Shown here: one piece after another, positions 26,899 through 36,210 of the stretch
Position numbering within the stretch: the first letter of the stretch is position 1
Layout of the letters: each line of letters begins with the position of its first letter
Assembly (NCBI GenBank): GCA_014549065.1
Contig: JACDOX010000153.1
Location: 457,815-521,814, forward strand
Direction: 5' to 3'
Origin: Cardinalis cardinalis
Lineage: Eukaryota > Chordata > Aves > Passeriformes > Cardinalidae
DNA length: 64,000 bases
Made by a program: the position numbers and the translations under genes
The notes under the pieces: generated by a model
The model's database searches: none
What the model saw: only the letters and a program-made list of their open reading frames with translations
Told to the model about the DNA's origin: nothing

Positions 26899-27420
26899 AT
26901 AGAATCACAGAATCATTGAGGTTTGAAAAGACCTTTAAGAACATTGAGTCCAACAATCAACCCAGCACTGACAAGTCCACCACGTCCCTAAGCGGCACAG
27001 CTATACATCCTTTAAATTCTTACAGGGATGATGATTCCACCACTTCTCTGGGCACCATTTCAATGCTTGACAACCCTCTTCATGAAGAAATTTTTCCTCA
27101 TGTCTAATCTAAACCTTCTCTGTCACAATTTGAGTCTGTTACTTCTTGCCATATCTCTTGTTACATGGGAAAAGACACTGATCCCCCATCTCTCTACAGC
27201 TTTTTCTCAGGTACTTGGGAGAGAGCAATAAAGTTCCCCCNAGACTTTTTCTCCAGGCACACAAATCCAGTTCCCTTGTGCTTCACATAAGACTTCTGCT
27301 CCCACTTCTTCCCCAGCTCTGTTGCCCTTCTCTGGACACACTCAAGCATCTCAATATCTTCCTGGCAATGAGGGGCCCAAAAATGAGTAGAAAATTCAAT
27401 AAGCTGCTTCACATATTGTC
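26899..27420 (-). mobile_element. CR1 LINE fragment, 5'-truncated
   Basis: On the + strand the element opens with ATAGAATCACAGAATCATTG, the reverse complement of the repeated CR1 3' terminus, and continues with GAGTCCAACAATCAACCC, CCACTTCTCTGGGCACC, TCTAATCTAAACCTTC and CTTCTCTGGACACACTCAAG, all diagnostic CR1 3'-end blocks. The element is therefore on the minus strand with its 3' end at 26899. About 520 bp remain; the right edge fades out after GGGGCCCAAAAATGAG. Frequent substitutions mark it as old. Single N bases fall at 27241 and 27434. Open frames across it (26841-27107, 27194-27412, 27215-27472) are not functional reverse transcriptase. Confidence 0.93.
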
Positions 27421-28458
27421 TCTTCCCAGGAATNTAGGGAATTTAGCCCAGCAAAATTCCTTTTCAAATTAAATTAAACCCTGTTACCTTCCAAAATAAA
27501 GTGGTGATGTCCAAACACTTATTGGAATTGCTTTTGGCTGATACTAATTACAAAATGATGCCCAAGTTTTATTTTCGGAATATTAATGGCAAGGCTTTAG
27601 CTCTACAGAGGACTGAGTTGCAGTGCCCAGGAATGTTCTCTGATTGTTTTTGATCTGTTTCAATATAAGTTACTGAAAATTAAGGCATCTAGCTCTCTCT
27701 GAGACACACTATGCTGTTTCCAAGGTGGATTGCCAGAAGTTGCAGACTGGCAAAGAAAACATATGCTTTTGGGCCAGGAAATAGAACACAAGAAGAATGT
27801 AATTCCATGCGTCCTTGATCATCCCCAGTGACAGTAGGCATCTTTCTTTGTTCAGGGACTTGAGCTGAGACTTTTATGTCCACATACAGTTACCACAGAC
27901 CAGACATGGCATGACTGGTTTTACCATATTCATCATATTTACATGAAAGTTGTATCAAATCCACATTGTTTCATAAGGTTCATTTAACTCAGCAGACATA
28001 TAATCTACTCCCATTGGATAGAGAGCAAGTCTGGAACTAAAATGATTTGTGACATCACTGTGTCCACATCTGCTGTTTCTGGTGGAAGAGCAGTAATCTT
28101 TTGCTAAATTGCAGTGAAATATTTTGAACATTCTATTTTAACTTAGCAGTTTAACTAAGAATTTTAAGTCCAAACACATTGGAGAATCACAGGCAGAGGA
28201 TAGACAATATATTCTTTGCTAATAAATGAACAACAATATTTTTGTCATATTTGTGTCAGAATTCTTCACAAACCCCCACTCATCATTTCTGCTTTTGTAT
28301 TTCAGAAGGTTATTTGGGGAAATTCAGTATCTGACATGAGAAAAGGAAGAGAGAAAAAGTGGAATTTCCACAAGCTGCTATTAAAGACTTCTTTGAAGGA
28401 AAAAACATACAATATTTTACAGCTAGTCATCAGTCTCAATGTTTTTTTGCTCCTTCAG
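27421..28458. other. AT-rich DNA, no gene recognised
   Basis: No gene, RNA gene or transposon was recognised between the CR1 fragment and the weak exon candidate that follows. Confidence 0.5.
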
Positions 28459-28624
28459 TTTCTATCTGGTACAGTTCTTTTATACTGAATTCTTCAATAG
28501 CTTTAGATCCCCTGTCATCAGGAAAGGTCAGGAAGAGGGAGAGAATTCAGTGTCTGAAGAAGGCCAGTGTGAGAAGAAGATAGAACAGCTAGAGACTTTC
28601 CCTAAGCTCAAAGACAGATTGAGA
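28459..28624 (+). other. Weak candidate internal exon (unassigned)
   Basis: A pyrimidine-rich run ends in a CTCCTTCAG acceptor at 28458, followed by an open frame to a good donor (TTGAGA|GTGAGC) at 28624/28625. The 166-nt stretch encodes a charged peptide in its second half (acidic run around EEGENSVSEEG, then KKIEQLE). The frame is open 20 nt upstream and runs to a stop at 28690. I recognise no protein family, and such combinations occur by chance in 64 kb. Treat as a hypothesis only. Confidence 0.15.
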
Positions 28625-30344
28625 GTGAGCAGAAAAATTACTCGGGAAAATAAAGGAAGTTTTATGGTTTGGCTAATTTTGTTGTGTTAAAAATAGAATT
28701 AGAAGCTATTCTGGAAACTTTCTAAAACATACATGTTTGTTTGCTTGTTTCCACTATTTTGCAAAACAAAAGACATCTTGAGTGGAAAGGAAATATTTGG
28801 AGAGTGTGAGCTCAGCTTATTGAGGCATGTAAGGAAGCCTGAGTCGTTGGAGCCCTTGTGCTTTTAGAGTGCAATGTGATCAACTTTCCACAAAAGGGTA
28901 ACAGACTGGAGTGAGCTTGCATCCAGAACAAAAATGACACAATCACACAAACAAGAGCAAAAGAGTGAATGTTGAATCTATTTACAGGACTCATATGAAA
29001 GTCTAAGAGCATATCAGTATGAGGAAAACAAATATTTAGAGAAACTCGTAAGATTTGAGAAATAAATCTGCAGTGTGAACCATCCTTCCTTGATAATGGT
29101 ACCTTGTTATTTACAGAACTGTTCCTTATCCTTTCATCCTTCCTTTTCAACTCTTATCTTTTCACCTGGAATCTGTGTAAGTTGGCCTGAAGCTTCCAAA
29201 AGAATTTATCAATGAATTTGAAACTAATCCTACACTGTCTTTGATTTGGAAGCCTGGAACTCATTCACTGGGAGTCTATTAATTTATTTGTAAATACAGT
29301 AGTTTTGCAAAACCAGTAACAGGAAAATTATCTGCACCAATACTTTTCAACATCTGGCATTTCATTCTAAATCTCATATGAGACATTATGACTGTTAGCT
29401 ATCTGAGAGAAAAACATGGGGTGTTCACTTGAACTGGGTGTTCACTTTGTAGCACTATTCTGGTACTACAGCTTTCTGTTGGAAACTCATGCTAGTGAAG
29501 TCATAGTATCACTTTAAGCAGAGGATACATCATCATGTTCATTAGCAAAATTTTTCCTGGCTATAATTTTTTAAAAATTTATTTGGCTTCTAAAGTAAAA
29601 TAATCTGCTATAAAAACCTGTAATATGGTTAAGGAGAAAGAAAATGTTTGAAACAAGAATAGCAAGACCACCTGTAATCATCAGTTCAGTGTATCTTTGC
29701 ATTTTGATGGTTTCTAAACTAAGTAGTACAAAAATAGTGACATTACAGAGCAAATAGAAAGGTTGTTATCTTAATTTGCTCTTAAACTCATTTTTTTACT
29801 TTTCATCTATTCTCACTTAAAGTATTTCTGTTTTGCTTTATTCCAAAGTCAGGCTTGAATGAACTTATATCCTTCCTGCAGTCAATAATAGGAACACTTA
29901 TAGTAACTTGTCCTACAGGCTATTTCATGTCTGCACTATCACTTTACATGACACAACATAGATTGATGCTTCATCTTTATGGGAAAGCACAATCACCAAA
30001 ACAGTAATTTGTTGTTCTGCAAACAACTGAGCTTGATATTTCATATCTCCATTTGCTCAGATGACAAGCCCTTTTTGGACCAACATACAAGTAATTACTC
30101 ATAACCTACAATTAAGCATTGATTTCACATTACATCAGTCCTATATAGACTCAATCCTGCTTACACTATTTATATGTGAGTTCTTTTTGAGACTGTAACC
30201 AGCCATGAGGAAGTTAGCAGCATTTGGCTGCTAAACCTCTTCTTTTCTGTCTCCCTTTTCTGTCACTCACCCCCGAAGTATGATGAGACCAGCATTAACC
30301 ACTTATTAACTGCACATCTAGCATAGATATGGTTTTGAGTGGGG
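28625..30344. other. AT-rich DNA, no gene recognised
   Basis: No gene or transposon recognised. Open frames are short and have no domain. Confidence 0.5.
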
Positions 30345-30369
30345 AAAAAAAAAAAAAAAAAAAAAAAAA
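30345..30369 (+). repeat. Homopolymer A25
   Basis: Twenty-five consecutive A bases on the + strand. It lies about 15 bp beyond the donor of the candidate exon at 30385-30619 (poly-T in the sense of that candidate). It could be the tail of a retroposed sequence on the + strand, but no SINE or processed gene copy was recognised just upstream. Confidence 0.95.
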
Positions 30370-30384
30370 CCAAGCAAAACCTAC

Positions 30385-30619
30385 CTATAGTGAAACTTGG
30401 GAGTAATGGAATCCTGTCACTAACTGTCGAGTGAGTTAACTGTGCCTGAGTTAAAACAAAGCCGTCCCTTTTAGAGGCTGCCATCAGATACCTTTCTGAA
30501 GAGGGAGTCTCTGCCGTTACTCCTGCAGACACAGTGAATATGTACTGATCCTCTGCTGCTTCAGCTTTTGTTTCCAGGCCTTCTTTTTCAATGGTTGCCA
30601 TAGAATCTCCCATTATCAT
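30385..30619 (-). other. Candidate coding exon, possibly a first coding exon (unassigned)
   Basis: On the minus strand an open frame containing MGDSMATIEKEGLE begins at an ATG at 30619 (in-frame ATGs also at 30613 and 30601) and ends at a consensus splice donor, ACTATAG|GTAGGT, with the last exon base at 30385. It covers 78 codons plus one base (phase 1). The peptide has mixed polar, acidic and hydrophobic residues, uses codons evenly, and holds three CpGs in an otherwise CpG-poor area, all of which look coding-like. Upstream the frame stays open through a (GT)n run to 30688, and no good acceptor is visible, which would fit a first coding exon. I do not recognise the protein, and no partner exon could be found in the window. 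Confidence 0.3.
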
Positions 30620-30627
30620 ATGAAAAG

Positions 30628-30653
30628 ACACACACTCACACACACACACACAA
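30628..30653. repeat. (CA)n microsatellite
   Basis: An imperfect CA repeat with one interrupting T. In the minus-strand sense it is (GT)n just upstream of the candidate exon. Confidence 0.92.
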
Positions 30654-32430
30654 AACAACCAAAAGCCTGTTGCTGAAGCCATGAACACTTTTCAATTTTC
30701 ATGTAAAAGGAAAAAAAAGAATGTCTGGAAGTGAAATGGTCGCTGAGGCAGAAGTTGTCTTTAGCTCTCCTCCCGTCTTTCTCCTTAGAGATTACTTGAT
30801 TCCTGTTTCATTTTTAGCTACATAAACTCCTTACTGGATCTTCTTCCTGACTGCCATAACAATTACAGACTATTTATCCACGAAAGTGGTTTTAATTGCC
30901 TCTTAAGTAAAGGGATAGCCATGTACTTTCATGTCTAATTTGTTATGCAGGCTGTCCTGTTTTANCATGCGTTTGACTTGAAGATTTCAGTGTTCCATTC
31001 CCAGAGTCTGGCTTCAAAACAGATGTGAAGAACTACTGAAAACTGGAGAATAAACACATAGTCCTTGGTATACAAACTTCTTTTTATTACAGAACTGCTA
31101 ATTTGCTCTAAAAAGAAGAAGTATTTGTAATTGGGGATGAGATGCCCTGGAAAAAGACACGTTTTTCCATATAGCCATTTAAACAATGAAACTCAGCCCC
31201 ATTCATGAAGGCAATAAACTGGAGAAATCCCACTCCAGTTAATGCAGCTACAAAATAATTTCTACTGTTTCACTGTTTACTTCAGCATAAAAGATGTAAA
31301 AAGAAGATTTTTTTAAAAATCTCAGGGCTTTGATATAAAACAGTAGCTTTGTTTTGAAAGACCACTCATGATGCATATTTATAAGAATACCTCCAAAAAC
31401 TGATAAGGCAACATTGTATAAACACCTCACTGCATCATCATGTAAAAGAGTGAATTTCTGATTCCTTGAATTCTACTAACTTCAGGAAGATTGGGATTTT
31501 TTCATAAGAAAACTAGAATGATTCGCCACATGCCTGCAGCTTATTCTAAGCCTGCATGATAGTGTCATGTGTATATAGAATGGATGTAAAAATACTTTTG
31601 CACACTCTTCCCTATCGTCTACCCAGGCAATGGTGATGAAATTTTGGAATAAGGAAAAATTGTTAAGAAAAGTCACATTTTTCTGACAAAACTACTCTGA
31701 TGAACACCTATCTACTAATATATAAATTTAGATGTTCCATGGTGTGTATATATATATATTTATGTATTTATATCCCTTATATATCCCTATTATCTTTAGA
31801 GAGGCACCCAAAATACATAATCTTATACCCTAAACTTTATTAAATCCCTTTTTTTCTGAAAACCATATTTTATGTCTTTGTTTCATTCCTTTCACACTAC
31901 AAATAATTCCACAAGTATACAGCAATAAACAAATTTTATTTCTGGCAAAAAATGGAAAGTTATATTGCATTCTAATTGTATATATACATTGAGATTTTGT
32001 GTTTTCTGATATTTTTTTCTTCTCTGCTGATAATTTCAAAGTCTCCTGTTTTTTACTCTCTGAGCATAGCAGAAAAAGAAGGTAATGACTTGGCTTATGT
32101 ACATCTCCAGCATAGAGTCAGAAGCTCTTTGCCTTTTGCTATCATTGACTGAGCCTGCATTAGTAAAGAGCTGGAGACAAACTGTTTCATGAGAAATGTA
32201 AAATGACACTGGGAAAACCATGAAACATGAACAGAGAAGTTATTTGAAAAGGCAAAACTATGGAATGGCTGAGGGACAGAGGACAAACTCATGAGCTGGG
32301 ATCAGAGGCAAGGTCAACAAGCGGATATGAGGGTGGGCATCTGCTGTAGAGAGCTCAGTAAAGACAAGCAAAAAGACTTCTTTAAAGTACTGGAGGAAGC
32401 CATATGATTGCATGTGCTAGTTCTCATTGA
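30654..32430. other. AT-rich DNA, no gene recognised
   Basis: No gene recognised. A short (TA)n run lies at 31746-31760. A single N is at 30965. Confidence 0.5.
31746..31760. repeat. Short (TA)n run
   Basis: Alternating TA for about 15 bp within a wider AT-rich patch. Confidence 0.8.
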
Positions 32431-32515
32431 CAGTTGAAGTTAGCCCTGCTTTGAACAAGGTCTAGTCCAGGTGACTTCCTGAGATCCATTCAAACATAAA
32501 TTACTCTATGATTTC
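32431..32515 (+). mobile_element. CR1 LINE 3' end, short
   Basis: The stretch reads GTTAGCCCTGCTTTGAACAAGG, then GTCTAGTCCAGGTGACTTCC, then AAATTACTCTATGATTTCT (given here in overlapping short blocks). This is the CR1 3' terminal pattern (a GGACTAGATGACC-like block, then CCTTCCAACC-like, then TTCTATGATTCT) in + orientation, with many substitutions. The left limit is uncertain and may lie further upstream. Confidence 0.75.
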
Positions 32516-35500
32516 TTTTCAACAAAGTGGGGAAAAGAATCATCTTTTTATATCCTTTTTTGTGCTAAGTAGAGTTTTGAAGATAACTCACTGGCAACCA
32601 AACATCATTAAACTGCAGTCATCTCTAGAGACCAGACCTCTAGCCTCACAGTAATTACCACGAAGAACAAACCAGAACACTGTAAATGAGACCAGATTAT
32701 TCAGAGCATGGCACATCTTCACCTTTAGAAGGCATGCCTAGCTTTCTTGGGACTGCAGCCATCAATACTATTAACTGGAACTTGTCTTACGTGCCCTGTA
32801 TGCATGACAGCTTTGTTACACCTACAGCAGGATAGAATTCTTTTATCTGAGCTTTAAGAACTTAACTGACAGAAATTAAACTTTGCCTCATGTGAAACAA
32901 ATTTTCTAATGCTCAGTAAAACAGGATCAATCTACATTAGCATGTTAGTGCATTTTTAAAGGCATAGCTTGTACGTCCTGAGCTACAATGAATAGTTTTG
33001 TTTGTATCACAGCAGACTCTGAGTACCTGAACTAAATTTGGGGTTGGATGAAGCTGATACAAAAGGTTTTCTTCAAAATTTCCTCTCCTGTTTTGTAAAT
33101 TACAATGAAAATTGATCCACAGGTTTAGACACATCTAATTTTAAGTAACTCCCTCTGCAAAATTTTGTGGCACAGATGCCTGGTGTTCAGCTCTCTCTTG
33201 CACCCATTTGGAAAGCACTGCACACTTGCTAAGGTGCATGTAAGCTTTAGTAAAAACAAAATGTCTACTTATTGTAAACAACTTCTTGCACTTTTAAGCA
33301 CCACAATTATATATCTGCTTGAATTTGAAAACTCTAAAGATGGTGTGATGGGGAAAAATATCCAAAGCAGTTAAATAGTATTGTCACAAAATGTTGGAAC
33401 TTTTGACTGTAGGCATATGAATATAATTTGCATGTTGATGTTCTTGTATTTCTGTCACATATTAATATTTAGTTTTTCTTGCAATTATTTTTCCTACTAG
33501 AAAGCCCTGGACAGAACTATAACTATGACACTAAATTTATTTCATTTTTCAGGTAGCACAGCTTCATCTTCTTTACAGGAGTCTAATATCTTTGATATTG
33601 GTCTTATTGGTCTTTGACTAGACTGCTTATTATGTTACATGTACAGAACTATTAAAAATTAAAATTATTGTTATTTTTGTTTTTCTCTATAAGAATTTGC
33701 ATACAAAGCTCATATCACAATATCTGAAAAGCTTTAAATAGTACAATATTATTCATCTGTAAAATCAGAAGCATTTGTTTGACCATAGATAATTTCCTAC
33801 AACACAAAAGGTAAACTTTAAAGCCCATTATGCTGCTAGTTTACAACCCTATGAATAATATGGCACAACACTATGAAAATAGGAATCTTCTTCCTAATCA
33901 GATGTCAAGACTCATTTTTCACAGGCATTCAGTATTTAGCAGTACACTCAGTGGTGTTGAATCTGGAAATGTATGCATACCACTAAGGGCTAATCGGTGA
34001 GCAGACATTCTTGAACTCTTAAATTCAGTTGTATTTCCTTCATCAAGGCCAACTTGACTCCAACAAAAACAAGATCCTTGCTTCCTTTGTGGTGCACATA
34101 TCCTGGTTCAGTTCTGTCATTCTTCTTTTCACTTCAGTTGCCTTCTGTATCCTCTTGCCTTTAAGAAGCCCAGTCCATTCTTTTAATCAATGTGATGCAT
34201 CATTCAAAGTACCCTTCTTATTGTTGCATCTATTACACAAAGAACACAGATTCTTAGAAGAGTGTTACTGAGATTTCATCCAAGAATTACTGGAGTGTCT
34301 GCATAGATCAAAATCTGATCAAAAGAGATGTGAACTTCTGTCTCCTAAGCAAAGCAGAGTCAATCTTACTGCCATCAGTAAATCAGAGGTGGCGGAAAAG
34401 CAGAGCATGTCCCAATCTCCGTCTCTTACATCCACTCAGGAGAGGCAACTAAAGTAAATCCAGCACTTCAAATCTCAGTCTTACAGACTCACTTTTCCAC
34501 CACATTCTCTTCTTTTGGTATCACCATCCAGGTCCCAAATACCACTATCTCTCATAAAAATTAAGTGATTTTTTATCACCTATCCAAAAGCACTGGCTTT
34601 GAAAATCACTTTAATCCTTATTTTTCCTCTTTTATTTTAGTTCCTGCTGCATTAATATTAATCAAGGAAACTCTTGTTTCTAGGTGGTTTTAAATGTACC
34701 TGTTTACAGTCCTATCTACTGTGAAAATATTTTTGGAAAAGTGAGTGGGCACAAATAAAAAAAAAACCCTAAGGAATCATTCATTAATTAAGCAATTATA
34801 AAAATACATATTTTAAATTATTATTCAAACACGAAATGTTTCTCTTCATCCTGTGTGACAGCACAGTTTAGGATGGAATTAAAGGCTTGCTAGCGCTCTA
34901 TCTCTTTCCAACACTGATGTGTATCATATGGCCCCAAAGGCAGAGGACATTCCTAAGCAGAGCCAGCAGCTGCAAAAAAGTTTCATCCAAAGCAGAAGCA
35001 GCTGCATATCTTCATAAACGTTGGACGCTAGCGCTGTCTTCCAAATCTGGCTTCACTATTCCCATTCCCAGCTGAGGAACTTCCTACCCATGCTCTTGAG
35101 ACCTGTATTTCCATCCCCTCCCAGCTCTCTTGCAAGTTCTCTTGTGCTAGCTTCATTATTTCTGCTTGCTGTAGTCTCCTTTACATACTTCCATCTTTCC
35201 ACAACTCTCTAATACTTTCTATTTTTTTTTCTAACTAAATAAACTGTTTCCATTCTGTTTCTAGCTACCATTTATGCATCTGTAGCTATGCATTCAGAAA
35301 AAAAATGAAAAAAACTGCCTATCTCTCACCAATATATGACAGAGAAATGGAAAACTTCATATGTACATTCTTAGCTAGAACCTCTAGGTGCTTTGGGAGC
35401 ATGCAAAATAGTAAGTTAAACACAATGGCTTCTAAAAATGAGTTGGAATGATGAGTATGAATGGAGAAGTTTATTTAAAAGACTGTGCCAGGTCAAAGGT

Positions 35501-35594
35501 GATATGTACTGGAGAATGCAGATTGCAGTTTTTGTCTGTGGTGTGTGGGAACACTAAAATTAGGATCTGTAAAGCAGCATCTGCAGCTTGTGAT
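32516..35594. other. AT-rich DNA, no gene recognised
   Basis: No gene or named transposon recognised between the CR1 piece and the LTR. Open frames are 60-80 codons without domains. Confidence 0.5.
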
Positions 35595-35741
35595 TGTCAC
35601 GGTTTCACTCCTGTCAACAGCCAAGTCCCACACAGGTGCTCACCCATTCCCCCACCAGCAGGACTGGGGATGGAACCAGAAGGGCAAAAGGTAGAGAACT
35701 CATGGGTTGAGATGAAGGCAGTTTAATATGGAAAATAAAAC

Positions 35742-35774
35742 TTTGAAAGCTGATCCTCTCTAATATCATCCTAA
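35742..35774 (+). pseudogene. COX2 3' end (mitochondrial, in NUMT)
   Basis: Ten codons plus stop read FESWSSLMSS in the mitochondrial code, including TGA at 35751-35753 for the conserved Trp and TAA at 35772-35774. This corresponds to the C-terminus of cytochrome c oxidase subunit 2 of birds, an inner-membrane copper-containing subunit of respiratory complex IV. Only the last residues are present; the copy is 5'-truncated by the NUMT edge and cannot be functional. Confidence 0.9.
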
Positions 35775-35775
35775 T

Positions 35776-35843
35776 AATTAAGAAGCTATGAATCAGCATT
35801 AGCCTTTTAAGCTAAAGAAAGAAGGCTTTCCCCCTCCTAAATG
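35776..35843 (+). pseudogene. Mitochondrial tRNA-Lys (TTT) copy in NUMT
   Basis: A 68-nt cloverleaf-like segment starts two bases after the COX2 stop. The anticodon arm TTAGC-CTTTTAA-GCTAA is intact, with anticodon TTT at the expected place. The acceptor stem (AATTAAG with CTAAATG) pairs at only five of seven positions, suggesting decay since transfer, though the first-base change may be species-specific. As a nuclear copy it is not expected to be transcribed or used. Confidence 0.9.
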
Positions 35844-35845
35844 GT

Positions 35846-36000
35846 ATGCCTCAACTAAACCCTAGCCCCTGATATTTTATCATGCTCACTTCATGACTCA
35901 CTTTCTCTTTAATTATCCAACTCAAACTTCTGTCGTTCGTTTCAATAAATCCCCCCTCTAGCAAACCACCCATCGCTCCAAGCATTATCCCCTATAATAC
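35846..36000 (+). pseudogene. ATP8 5' part (mitochondrial, in NUMT)
   Basis: An ATG at 35846 opens a frame of about 51 codons starting MPQLNPSPW, with in-frame TGA at codons 9 and 17 that are Trp in the mitochondrial code, an aliphatic stretch at roughly residues 10-28, and a proline-rich tail containing NPPSSKPP. This is ATP synthase membrane subunit 8, about 55 residues in birds. The last few codons before 36000 diverge from what I expect, so the mitochondrial/LTR junction may lie up to 20 bp earlier. No frameshift has accumulated. Confidence 0.92.
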
Positions 36001-36210
36001 AAGCAAAGCAAACCATGGAATTAATTCACTGCTTCCCATGAGCAGGTTTTCAGCCCCCTCCAGGAAATCAGGGCCCCATCAGATTTAACAATGACTTGGG
36101 ATGACAAATACCATCATTCCAAATATTCATCTCTTCCTTTTTCCATCTACTTGATATATGGACCATGAGGTCATAGGGTGTGGAATATCCCTTGTTCAGC
36201 TGGTAACTCT

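Larger units (their letters stand above)
35738..36000 (+). other. NUMT: nuclear copy of mitochondrial COX2-tRNA-Lys-ATP8
   Basis: About 260 bp with the gene order of bird and other vertebrate mitochondrial DNA: end of COX2, tRNA-Lys, ATP8 start. Both protein frames read correctly only with the mitochondrial code (TGA as Trp, ATA as Met). The C-rich, G-poor composition differs from the flanks. The insert lies inside an ERV LTR; its left edge is near 35738 (a short AAATA-type microhomology is possible) and its right edge lies between about 35980 and 36000. The copy is dead on arrival in the nucleus because the nuclear code reads stops. Confidence 0.95.
35595..36210 (-). mobile_element. Truncated avian ERV LTR (copy B), split by mitochondrial DNA
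   Basis: The left end TGTCACGGTTTCACTCCTG, the block CTCATGGGTTGAGATGAAGG and CAGTTTAATATGG match the U5/R side of the same LTR family as the element at 23544-24159, read on the minus strand. After an interruption of about 260 bp, the LTR resumes with AAGCAAAGCAAACC and AATTCACTGCTTCCCATGAG, which align with AAGCAAAACAAAAC and ATTCATTCACCACTTCACATGAG of copy A. The TATA-side region follows (CTTGATATATGGACCATGAGG, then GGAATATCCCTTG). Homology stops near 36210, so the 5' part of U3 is missing and no target-site duplication can be judged. No internal retroviral genes are present. Confidence 0.85.

Noticed and set aside
26841..27107. 88-codon + strand ORF
   Set aside because: It overlaps a CR1 copy lying on the opposite strand; the frame is antisense to the element's 3' end.
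30345..30369. Poly-A tail of a processed pseudogene or SINE
   Set aside because: No retroposon body or flanking duplication was recognised; an A25 run alone is not enough.
35448..35726. 92-codon + strand ORF
   Set aside because: It runs into the antisense strand of the LTR; no independent coding evidence.
35776..35843. Functional nuclear tRNA gene
   Set aside because: It is a mitochondrial-type tRNA-Lys flanked by mitochondrial COX2 and ATP8 sequence, with a mismatched acceptor stem, so it is a NUMT passenger.
23544..36210. The two LTR copies as the ends of one provirus
   Set aside because: They are in the same orientation about 12 kb apart, but copy A has its own flanking hexamer repeats, copy B is truncated on its U3 side, they differ strongly in sequence, and the DNA between them holds CR1 and no gag/pol/env.
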